Shown here: positions 1 through 5,062 of the stretch, piece by piece
How the letters are laid out: every line of letters begins with the position of its first letter
How positions within the stretch are numbered: the first letter of the stretch is position 1
NCBI GenBank assembly: GCA_030625925.1
Contig: DAOUPY010000132.1
Span: 1 to 5,419, forward strand
Origin: Fusobacteriaceae bacterium
Lineage (GTDB): Bacteria > Fusobacteriota > Fusobacteriia > Fusobacteriales > Fusobacteriaceae
Reading direction: 5' to 3'
Length of the DNA: 5,419 nucleotides
Notes under the pieces: generated by a model
Told to the model about the DNA's origin: nothing
What the model saw: only the letters and a program-made list of their open reading frames with translations
Database searches by the model: none
Position numbers and translations under genes: made by a program

Positions 1-217
1 TTTCCCACCTCCGAAATTAAAAAGACAATAAGCTTTTAACTTCAGTATTTTCCATTGATGTTCTCTTGCTTTACATATAAATTATTCCCCAACCACAACC
101 AAAAATCTAACACAAAACTCCTCTTCTATTCAGTTTGACTACCAAAGTAAACATTTCATTTAGTTGGTAGAAGTGAATATCTATACAAGGATATTCAAAA
201 AAAATTTAAACTTTTTC
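1..217 (-). other. Probable promoter and leader region of the off-window minus-strand gene
   Basis: No established gene lies here. The region follows the arsR terminator and ends in a strong ribosome binding site, so it probably holds the promoter and leader of the next minus-strand gene. Visible structure includes an inverted repeat TGAATATC/GATATTCA (174-181 and 190-197, 8-base spacer). A second one, CTACCAA/TTGGTAG, lies at 139-145 and 164-170. There is also a 23-codon minus-strand reading frame from GTG at 113 to the stop at 42, preceded by AGAGGAG. Positions 69-132 contain no G on the plus strand, so a minus-strand transcript would lack C there. No promoter with good -35 and -10 boxes stands out. 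Confidence 0.4.
7..12 (-). promoter_or_regulatory. Ribosome binding site of a minus-strand gene starting just left of the window
   Basis: Read on the minus strand, positions 12 to 7 spell GGAGGT, followed by GGGAAA to position 1. No start codon with workable spacing follows inside the window. An ATG directly beyond the left edge would have a spacing of about 6 bases, which is ideal. This implies that positions 1-217 are the upstream region of an unseen gene. The gene itself cannot be identified from here. Confidence 0.5.
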
Positions 218-250
218 AAAAAAAAATAACTTTCTACTGAAAGTTATTTT
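218..250 (-). terminator. Rho-independent terminator of the hydrolase-arsR operon
   Basis: A perfect 12-base-pair stem (223-234 with 239-250) encloses a 4-base loop. On the minus strand it runs into nine T (positions 226-218). It starts four bases after the arsR stop codon, so it clearly ends that operon. On the plus strand the stem is followed by only four T and then CCC, so it is mainly a minus-strand terminator. Confidence 0.9.
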
Positions 251-254
251 CCCA

Positions 255-518
255 CTATATATTCAATGCTTTTAAAATATCTTTTATACTTTCCTCTGAA
301 ACCTTATAGCAGACTTGTTTTCCATTTTTCCTGGAACTTACTATCCCTGAATTTCTAAGGTGTGCCAAATGCTGGGAAGCACTGGACTGGGAGACATTTA
401 AAAGCTCTTCCAAATTTCCTACACAAATTTCATCTCTAAGTGTTAACTCTCTCAATATCCCTAATCTTATTGGATTAGACATCATCTTAAGCAGTAAGGT
501 TGCTCTTTCTATAGTCAT
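255..518 (-). CDS. ArsR-family winged-helix transcriptional repressor
   Basis: A small DNA-binding repressor of the ArsR/SmtB family, 87 residues from the chosen start. The core motif SNPIRLGILREL (residues 14-25) and the recognition helix NVSQSSASQHLAHLRNSGIV (41-60) are typical. The wing follows (GKQVCYKV, 66-73). The start at 518 is chosen because AGAGGGGG sits a few bases before that ATG and the start clears the upstream gene by 10 bases. An in-frame ATG at 542 would give 95 residues, but it overlaps the hydrolase gene and has a poor ribosome binding site. The ELCVCDL metal site of arsenic sensors reads EICVGNL here, so only one Cys (C32) remains. A second Cys, C70, replaces the usual aromatic or His in the wing. 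Arsenite sensing through the classical three-Cys site is therefore unlikely. A thiol, persulfide or electrophile sensor is possible but is inference. It is co-transcribed as the second gene behind the hydrolase and probably regulates that operon. Confidence 0.92.
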   Translation of the reverse strand: MTIERATLLLKMMSNPIRLGILRELTLRDEICVGNLEELLNVSQSSASQHLAHLRNSGIVSSRKNGKQVCYKVSEESIKDILKALNI

Positions 519-528
519 CTTTCCCCCT

Positions 529-1152
529 CTAAATAATCCCATTTCTCGTCAAATTTTCTTTTTCTTCCCCAATGGTAGTCATCCCTGAATGGCCGTTATA
601 TACCCTTGTCTCTGGCGGTAAAATTTCACATAATTTTTTCAAACTGGCAAACAAAGTTTTCCCATCACTGGTTGGCAGGTCATATCTTCCATAACTTCCT
701 TTAAACATTGTATCCCCTACGATTACCATGCCTGATTCTTTATGAAAAAAACATTTTCCGCCTCTGGTATGTCCCGGAGTATCTATTACCATAAATTCAT
801 CTATAGTATCTCCATCCTTTACTGTTTTATAACTATCTTCATATTTAAAATCTATATTAGCCAGGTAGTTTGAAAGACTGAGAGCTGAGTTTGTAAAAAA
901 CTCCTCCTCTTCCTTTCCTATATATACCTCTATATTAGGATAGATCTCTTTTAATTTTAATAGTCCAGCAATATGATCATAGTGACCATGGGTAAATATA
1001 ACTTTTTTTAGAGTTAAACTGTTCTCCTCTATAAAACTTTCTAATTCCGATAAGTTTGCCCCACCACAATCAAATAAAACAGCCTCTTCACCCTTCCAAA
1101 CTAAATAACCATTTGTTGGCATCATTCCAAGCTTAAATTCTTTTATTTTCAT
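529..1152 (-). CDS. Metallo-beta-lactamase-fold hydrolase, YcbL/glyoxalase II-like
   Basis: A 207-residue cytoplasmic metallo-hydrolase with no signal peptide or membrane segment. The metal ligands are all visible: THGHYDH (H55, H57, D59, H60), H128 in DTPGHTRGG, D147 in VGDTMFKGSYGR and H188 in YNGHSG. The GRYDLPTSD stretch and the TTIGEE tail motif match the short glyoxalase II-like (YcbL/GloC) group, which lacks the extra C-terminal substrate domain of classical GloB. Known members hydrolyse S-D-lactoylglutathione or related thioesters, and other relatives are persulfide dioxygenases, so the exact substrate is open. The usual GHGP...NPF ending is changed to GHSG and the C-terminus is short. 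AGGAG sits 7 bases before the ATG at 1152. It is first in a two-gene operon with the ArsR repressor, only 10 bases apart, which suggests stress-induced detoxification (inference). Confidence 0.9.
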   Translation of the reverse strand: MKIKEFKLGMMPTNGYLVWKGEEAVLFDCGGANLSELESFIEENSLTLKKVIFTHGHYDHIAGLLKLKEIYPNIEVYIGKEEEEFFTNSALSLSNYLANIDFKYEDSYKTVKDGDTIDEFMVIDTPGHTRGGKCFFHKESGMVIVGDTMFKGSYGRYDLPTSDGKTLFASLKKLCEILPPETRVYNGHSGMTTIGEEKENLTRNGII

Positions 1153-1223
1153 CTTTTTTCTCCTATTTCTATCAATAAATTTAATTTTTTTATATTATAT
1201 ATCCACTGAAACTACTGGCCTAT

Positions 1224-1253
1224 AATATAATTATATTTGAATACATATAACAA
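1224..1253 (-). promoter_or_regulatory. Weak candidate promoter and AT dyad upstream of the hydrolase-arsR operon
   Basis: On the minus strand, TTGTTA (1253-1248) and TATATT (1229-1224) are 18 bases apart. A 14-base perfect palindrome, AATATAATTATATT (1224-1237), overlaps the -10 box. It would suit a repressor site for the ArsR protein, whose operators are AT-rich dyads near the promoter. The surroundings are so AT-rich that both matches could be chance. Confidence 0.25.
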
Positions 1254-1340
1254 GATTAACATAAATTTTAGCAAATAACAACTGATTTCACATAATTTAA
1301 GATCAAAAAAATAAAGGTTGTGTATTTTTTATTTCTCTTC

Positions 1341-1374
1341 AAAAAAAACGAGCCCAAAGGCCCATTTCTTTTAT
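1341..1374 (-). terminator. Rho-independent terminator downstream of ychF
   Basis: On the minus strand a stem around TGGGCC-TTTG-GGCTCG is extended by A-rich and T-rich arms and ends in eight T (1348-1341). The pairing includes a few G-U wobbles. It lies about 90 bases beyond the ychF stop codon, with no other gene between. It therefore most likely ends the ychF transcript and isolates it from the hydrolase operon. Confidence 0.8.
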
Positions 1375-1460
1375 TATTTTAACACATTATTAAAATAAAT
1401 ATTACATAAGTTTATAAAAATTAAAATTATGTTTAGTTGGATAGAACATTAAGTTACTTT

Positions 1461-2555
1461 TTATACATTAAATAAGAATTCCATTAAATCCCCATCTTTT
1501 ACAACGTATTCTTTCCCTTCAAGTCTAAGTGATCCAGCTTCTTGAGAACCTTTCCAACCATTATTTGTGATAAATTCATCATATCCTACTACTTTAGCTC
1601 TGATAAATCCTTTTTCAAAATCAGTATGGATCTCTCCAGCAGCTTTAGGAGCAGTATCTCCTACCTTTATAGTCCAGGCTCTAACTTCTTTTACTCCTGC
1701 TGTAAAGTAAGTTTGAAGTCCTAGTAATTTATATCCACCACGAATAAGTCTGTTTAATCCAGGCTCAGTTACTCCTAATTCCTCTAAGAACATCTCTCTA
1801 TCTTCTTCTTCCATCTCTTGCAATTCAGATTCAACCTGAGCCGATACGATTACAACCTCTGCATCAAGATCTTTTACATATTCAATTACCTGCTCTACAT
1901 ATGCATTTCCTGTAGCAAGATCACTGTCAGATACATTAGCAGCAAACATCATCGGCTTTACTGTTAATAACTGGTATCCCTTTATAGTTTCTAATTCTTC
2001 TAGAGTTAATTTTAACGTATTTAATAATTTAGAATCTTCCAGGTGAACTTTACATTTTTCCAATACAGGAACTAATACCATAGCTTCCTTGTTTTTAGCT
2101 CTCATTAACTTAGCTTGTTTTTCGAGACCTCTCTCTACAGATTCTAAATCTGCTAAGATAAGTTCAGCATTTATTACTTCAATGTCTCTTATTGGATCTA
2201 CAGAACCATCTACATGAACTACATTTTCGTCCTCGAAACATCTTACAACCTGACATATTGCCTGTGTATTTTTGATATGTGTTAAGAATTTATTTCCTAA
2301 TCCCTCTCCACTTGCTGCACCCTTTACTAATCCTGCGATATCTGTAAATTCTACTGTAGCATGTTGCACTCTTTTTGGATTTATTATCTTTGATAGTTCA
2401 TCTAACCTACCGTCAGGAACTGTTACCATTCCTACATTTGGCTCTATGGTACAAAAAGGATAGTTTGCCGCTTCTGCCGCTCCTGCCTTTGTTATTGCAT
2501 TAAATAATGTTGATTTACCTACATTTGGTAATCCAACGATTCCTATTCCAATCAT
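1461..2555 (-). CDS. ychF: Redox-regulated ribosome-associated ATPase YchF (Obg-HflX superfamily, OLA1/EngD)
   Basis: A 364-residue cytoplasmic P-loop protein, full length for the family (E. coli YchF is 363). The Walker A/G1 motif is GLPNVGKST (residues 8-16). Switch I follows in NYPFCTIEPNVG (31-42) and the G3 motif is DIAG (72-75), followed by a Gly-rich GAASGEGLGN run. A helical domain spans about 125-200. The C-terminal TGS domain begins near LQTYFTAGVKEVRAW (280-294) and ends in FLFNV. Family members prefer ATP over GTP, bind the ribosome and modulate translation and oxidative stress responses. The G4 motif, NxxE in most YchF proteins, reads NVSD here (207-210). GGAGG lies 10 bases before the ATG. 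It appears to be a single-gene transcript with its own promoter and terminator; the common neighbour pth is absent. Confidence 0.98.
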   Translation of the reverse strand: MIGIGIVGLPNVGKSTLFNAITKAGAAEAANYPFCTIEPNVGMVTVPDGRLDELSKIINPKRVQHATVEFTDIAGLVKGAASGEGLGNKFLTHIKNTQAICQVVRCFEDENVVHVDGSVDPIRDIEVINAELILADLESVERGLEKQAKLMRAKNKEAMVLVPVLEKCKVHLEDSKLLNTLKLTLEELETIKGYQLLTVKPMMFAANVSDSDLATGNAYVEQVIEYVKDLDAEVVIVSAQVESELQEMEEEDREMFLEELGVTEPGLNRLIRGGYKLLGLQTYFTAGVKEVRAWTIKVGDTAPKAAGEIHTDFEKGFIRAKVVGYDEFITNNGWKGSQEAGSLRLEGKEYVVKDGDLMEFLFNV

Positions 2556-2655
2556 CTTTTTTTTGCCTCCTAAAATTCTTTTTTATTGCTTAGAAATTTA
2601 TAAAATCGTGTAATAAAATTAAGTTTTAAATAATTAAAATTATTCCTAAGTGAAT

Positions 2656-2676
2656 GCAACTTCATGTTGCTTTTTT
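2656..2676 (+). terminator. Terminator-like hairpin on the plus strand, opposite the ychF leader
   Basis: GCAAC (2656-2660), a TTCAT loop and GTTGC (2666-2670) are followed directly by TTTTTT (2671-2676). The stem is only 5 base pairs, so termination strength would be modest. No protein gene precedes it on this strand. It could end a short antisense transcript, or simply be a hairpin in the ychF leader read from the other strand. Confidence 0.35.
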
Positions 2677-2683
2677 ACTCTTA

Positions 2684-2712
2684 ATTTTATCATTTATAAT
2701 AAGTAATTACAA
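2684..2712 (-). promoter_or_regulatory. Candidate promoter of ychF
   Basis: On the minus strand, TTGTAA (2712-2707) and TAAAAT (2689-2684) are exactly 17 bases apart, matching four and five of six sigma-70 consensus bases. Transcription would start near 2677, giving a leader of about 120 bases. That leader contains a GCAAC/GTTGC hairpin close to its 5' end. High AT content makes chance matches common, so this is moderate evidence. Confidence 0.4.
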
Positions 2713-2786
2713 GGCAATCTCTGAAAGTTGTATTTTAAATTTATTCCAAAAATTTAATTTTTATATTTTATAATTTTTTTAGTAAT

Positions 2787-2835
2787 AAAAAACCTATAAA
2801 CATAGATATTTTTTAGACATCTACATTTATAGGTT
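2787..2835 (-). terminator. Rho-independent terminator of the POT transporter gene
   Basis: A long hairpin pairs AACCTATAAA (2791-2800) with TTTATAGGTT (2826-2835). Inside it, TAGAT (2803-2807) pairs with ATCTA (2819-2823) across a symmetrical 2x2 internal loop. On the minus strand it continues into a run of six T overlapping the stem foot (2792-2787). It begins 34 bases after the transporter stop codon. Confidence 0.85.
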
Positions 2836-2869
2836 ATAGTTTAAAAAACAATTTACTTTAATAGATCAA

Positions 2870-4225
2870 TTAAGCCGTCATTTCTACTTCTTCTTTTTCC
2901 TCTACAACTAAGCTGTTTAACTTCTTATCCAGTCCCCAAAGGATAATTCCAGCGAAGATAGCAATTGCTGCAATAACAAGATATGCCTTTGCAAAGTCAA
3001 ACTTTAGCGTATATGCATATAAGTAACCATATGATTTACCTGCAAAGAACACTGCTAATACCCAGATACTCATCATCCCAGTTAGTAATCTTGGTGGCGA
3101 GAACTTTGCGATAAATGAATTTCCAAGTGGAGAGAACACCATTTCACCAGTGGATAATACAACACCCATTGCAATTATCCAAGCGATAGGAGCAAGATTG
3201 TTTCCTCTTGAAATGTCAGCTACTGCAAATATTACATAAGATGACCCTAGAAGCATCATACCTAAGGCAGTTTTCTTAAACATGCTTAAGTCACCCTGAG
3301 GTCTCTTAGCTAATCTTGACCATAACTTACCTAATACAGGTCCTAATGCGATACACATAAATGCGTTTAATGAATCAAACCAAGCTGTAGGAATTGTAAA
3401 GTTTCCAATCATCCAGTTTGCAGCTCCGTTGTCTCCACCCCAGTAATAATAAACTGGCATATATGCTAAGTACCATAGTATCCAGAAGATAATTGAGAAG
3501 AATGATACTAAGACTATCGCAGCAACTCTTTTCTTTTCTATTGTGGTTAAAGGAACTTTTTCTTCCTTTACTTCCGTTTTTTTCTCTGCTTTATTTTCAT
3601 CGATTTTAAATGGCTTTTTACCTGTGTCCCCTAGAAATCTCCAACCATATACAAAGAAGATTGCATTAACAAACATTACTATTGCAATAACTAAGAAACA
3701 GAAAGAATATCCTTTGATTCCTACAAGCAAACCGATAATAGTTGTTCCCAAGAAAGCACCAACATTAACAAATGAATACTGAGTAGAAAATGCTCCGTCT
3801 AATTCACCGGGATCATCGAAAAGTCTACCTGTTATAGCGTTTGTCTGGCACTTAAATAATCCTGTACCTAAAGATAGTAAGATAATCATTAAGTTAACCA
3901 TCCCGGTACTATTAGCTTGCCATCCCACTAAGTAACCTGCTCCCATGAGTAACATACCGATAGGCACAAGGTATCTGGCTCCAAATACTCTATCTGAAAG
4001 ATATCCTCCAATTATTGGTGCTAAATAAGTAAATGCTACCAAGTTTGCCGTCATCTTTGCTGCATCCCCTGGTCCAATTCCTAATCCACCATCTGCTATC
4101 TTAGCAACTAAGAATACTGCGATTAACCACTTAGCTGAATAAAACGCAAACCTTTCAAATACGAAAGCCATTGAACACACGTAAAATCCTAATGGCTTTT
4201 TTCCTGCTTTTTCCATTTTCATCAT
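2870..4225 (-). CDS. POT-family (PTR2) proton-coupled peptide transporter, divergent
   Basis: A 451-residue inner-membrane major facilitator protein that probably imports di- or tripeptides, or related solutes, with protons. The hydrophobic segments fit 12 or more transmembrane helices in two halves. They are split by a charged cytoplasmic linker rich in Lys and Glu (about 198-233). POT hallmarks are FERFAFY in TM1 (E24, R25), GTGLFK in TM4 (K125), AFSTQYSFVNVGAF (145-158) matching the PTR2 signature, and STGEMVFSPLG in TM10 (E361). The first Glu of ExxERFxYY is Phe (F21), the Pro after the TM4 Lys is Cys, and the usual TM7 Gln is not seen. The substrate may therefore differ from ordinary peptides. 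ATGs at 4225, 4222 and 4216 all follow a GGGGGG run. The first is only one base from it, so 4222 or 4216 may be the true start; the outermost is given. It has its own terminator. Confidence 0.9.
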   Translation of the reverse strand: MMKMEKAGKKPLGFYVCSMAFVFERFAFYSAKWLIAVFLVAKIADGGLGIGPGDAAKMTANLVAFTYLAPIIGGYLSDRVFGARYLVPIGMLLMGAGYLVGWQANSTGMVNLMIILLSLGTGLFKCQTNAITGRLFDDPGELDGAFSTQYSFVNVGAFLGTTIIGLLVGIKGYSFCFLVIAIVMFVNAIFFVYGWRFLGDTGKKPFKIDENKAEKKTEVKEEKVPLTTIEKKRVAAIVLVSFFSIIFWILWYLAYMPVYYYWGGDNGAANWMIGNFTIPTAWFDSLNAFMCIALGPVLGKLWSRLAKRPQGDLSMFKKTALGMMLLGSSYVIFAVADISRGNNLAPIAWIIAMGVVLSTGEMVFSPLGNSFIAKFSPPRLLTGMMSIWVLAVFFAGKSYGYLYAYTLKFDFAKAYLVIAAIAIFAGIILWGLDKKLNSLVVEEKEEVEMTA

Positions 4226-4259
4226 TCCCCCCGATTAAAAAATTGATATTGCTTTTATA

Positions 4260-4306
4260 TTTATAAAAAATCAAGTTACTACCTTTAAATTGTGATAAAT
4301 AACAAT
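4260..4306 (-). promoter_or_regulatory. Candidate promoter and CRP/FNR-like dyad upstream of the POT transporter
   Basis: On the minus strand, TTTAAA (4289-4284) and TATAAA (4265-4260) are 18 bases apart, with a predicted start near 4253. Immediately upstream lies ATTGT-N8-ACAAT (4289-4306), a dyad centred about 44 bases before that start. That position and the TTGTGA half-site resemble an activator site of the CRP/FNR family. The match is imperfect and the region is AT-rich. Confidence 0.3.
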
Positions 4307-4631
4307 GATTTTAAATATCATAACTATACATTATTAATTATTAAAACAACTTTTTTCTTTGTGAAAAATTTAGTAATTAATAATCAATAAATTCTTTAAA
4401 AGTGAAAACTTATAATATATATCTTCACTAAATTTTAAAAAAAGTTTTATATTTTAGCACATATATTTATTTTCGTATCAAACGTTCGAAATTTGTTTCG
4501 TTTCTCACTACAGTGTACTACATAATTACAAATTTTCAATAAGTAAAACAACTTTTTTTTAATTTTTCAAAGATTTAATTAATATAACGATCAATTGTTT
4601 AAAGAAAATCATATTATAATCACATTAAATT

Positions 4632-4649
4632 AACTATAAACTTATAGTT
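4632..4649. repeat. 18-base palindrome, candidate operator
   Basis: AACTATAAACTTATAGTT has perfect 8-base arms around a 2-base centre. It lies just downstream of a TATAAT hexamer (4615-4620) that has no good -35 box. Such a dyad is typical of a homodimeric repressor site, but no adjacent regulator or target gene explains it. Confidence 0.35.
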
Positions 4650-4833
4650 TTATAATTTTGAATTCTATAGAAAATAAAAAGGCTTCTAAATCTGTTGAAG
4701 GACTAAAATCAAACTACTCATATTTCACCTCAAAAATGAATGGTTTCACAATATAGTTTCTTTGCGGGATCATTCTGAGAACTTTATTAATTGCGTTCAA
4801 AAACTTGGATTTCAATTGATAGAAAAAATAAAA
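4645..4833 (-). pseudogene. Possible decayed coding or repeat remnant
   Basis: Positions 4681-4800 are about 33% GC, against about 13% in the preceding 120 bases, so they stand out as an island. On the minus strand a frame reads from 4833 to 4645 with a single internal stop (4714-4716). It includes the stretch NKVLRMIPQRNYIVKPF and, after the stop, STDLEAFLF. There is no proper start codon or ribosome binding site. I do not recognise the protein, and the plus strand is also partly open. It may be the end of a lost mobile element, a degraded gene or a dispersed repeat. Confidence 0.25.
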
Positions 4834-4888
4834 TCAAATAGAATTTTTATTACTAATTAGTTTTATTGCACACATAGAAAAAATAAAA
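4819..4888 (+). repeat. 15-base direct repeat, two copies
   Basis: ATAGAAAAAATAAAA occurs at 4819-4833 and again at 4874-4888. A shorter variant, ATAGAAAATAAAAA, is at 4667-4680. The first and third of these positions flank the GC-richer island. The motif is low in complexity, so it may have arisen by chance. Confidence 0.35.
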
Positions 4889-4990
4889 CACTTAGAGACA
4901 AAAATGATTAACCAACCTCAATAAAGCTAACTAAAATAAAGAATATTGTTCAATCATGGTGAAATTACAATACAATTAAAATAATTTAAT

Positions 4991-5019
4991 TTGACATATT
5001 TATTTATAAATAGTAAAAT
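4991..5019 (+). promoter_or_regulatory. Sigma-70/SigA promoter of the DUF2520 gene
   Basis: A perfect -35 box TTGACA (4991-4996) and the -10 box TAAAAT (5014-5019, five of six consensus bases) are separated by exactly 17 bases. Transcription should start near 5026, leaving a leader of about 37 bases. The leader contains a small palindrome TAACTAGTTA (5038-5047) before the GGAGG ribosome binding site (5054-5058). Confidence 0.85.
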
Positions 5020-5062
5020 CCGAACATATAATCATACTAACTAGTTATATATTGGAGGCAGG

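Larger units (their letters stand above)
1153..1460. other. Intergenic stretch between ychF and the hydrolase gene
   Basis: About 308 bases without a gene. It holds the ychF terminator (1341-1374) and a weak second AT-only hairpin on the minus strand (1309-1315 with 1328-1334, then a run of T to 1305). It also contains an AT-only inverted repeat TTATTTTAA/TTAAAATAA (1374-1382 and 1390-1398) and the poorly defined promoter of the hydrolase operon. No small reading frame with a ribosome binding site is apparent. Confidence 0.5.
2556..2869. other. Intergenic stretch between the POT transporter and ychF
   Basis: About 314 bases without a protein gene. It contains the transporter terminator (2787-2835), the probable ychF promoter (2684-2712) and the ychF leader. 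On the plus strand, a GCAAC-TTCAT-GTTGC hairpin followed by six T (2656-2676) has no plus-strand gene before it. The rest is AT-rich sequence in which I see nothing further. Confidence 0.5.
4226..5062. other. Long divergent intergenic region of 837 bases
   Basis: This spacer separates the minus-strand transporter from the plus-strand DUF2520 gene and is unusually long compared with the other gaps here. It holds the transporter promoter region (4260-4306) and a 14-base direct repeat AAAACAACTTTTTT (4343-4356 and 4545-4558). A CpG cluster with a CGAAA-N4-TTTCG dyad lies at 4474-4500, and an 18-base palindrome at 4632-4649. A GC-richer island of unclear origin spans about 4681-4818. The strong DUF2520 promoter is at 4991-5019. 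No intact protein gene, tRNA or recognisable insertion sequence is visible. Confidence 0.6.

Noticed and set aside
1374..1398. AT-only inverted repeat TTATTTTAA/TTAAAATAA as a ychF terminator
   Set aside because: No GC pairs and no T run follows on the minus strand; the GC-containing hairpin at 1341-1374 explains termination better.
1431..1446. tRNA D-arm-like sequence (GTTTAGTTGGATAGAAC), with a similar TTTAGTTGGTAGAA at 160-173
   Set aside because: The 4-base D-stem does pair, but no acceptor, anticodon or T arm can be formed from the flanks, so neither site is a tRNA. The resemblance between the two sites is short and probably chance.
1542..1724. Plus-strand open frame of 60 codons inside ychF
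   Set aside because: It is antisense to a highly conserved gene, has no ribosome binding site and gives a Ser/Phe-rich sequence typical of a shadow frame.
2272..2463. Plus-strand open frame of 63 codons inside ychF
   Set aside because: It lies opposite the P-loop and switch regions of YchF, and its reading follows from the constrained codons of the real gene.
3543..3782. Plus-strand open frame of 79 codons inside the POT gene
   Set aside because: It is antisense to the transporter's linker and TM5-6 region, with no recognisable domain or start signal.
4686..4721. 11-codon minus-strand frame with a GAGGTG ribosome binding site
   Set aside because: It is too short and lies within the possible relic far from the transporter start. 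The ribosome-binding-like sequence is part of a longer open frame.
4956..4979. Tiny plus-strand frame starting ATGGTGAAA upstream of the DUF2520 promoter
   Set aside because: Seven codons, no ribosome binding site, and it lies upstream of the strong promoter rather than in its transcript.
4226..5062. CRISPR array, insertion sequence or phage attachment site in the long spacer
   Set aside because: No regularly spaced repeats, no transposase motif and no terminal inverted repeats of convincing length are visible.
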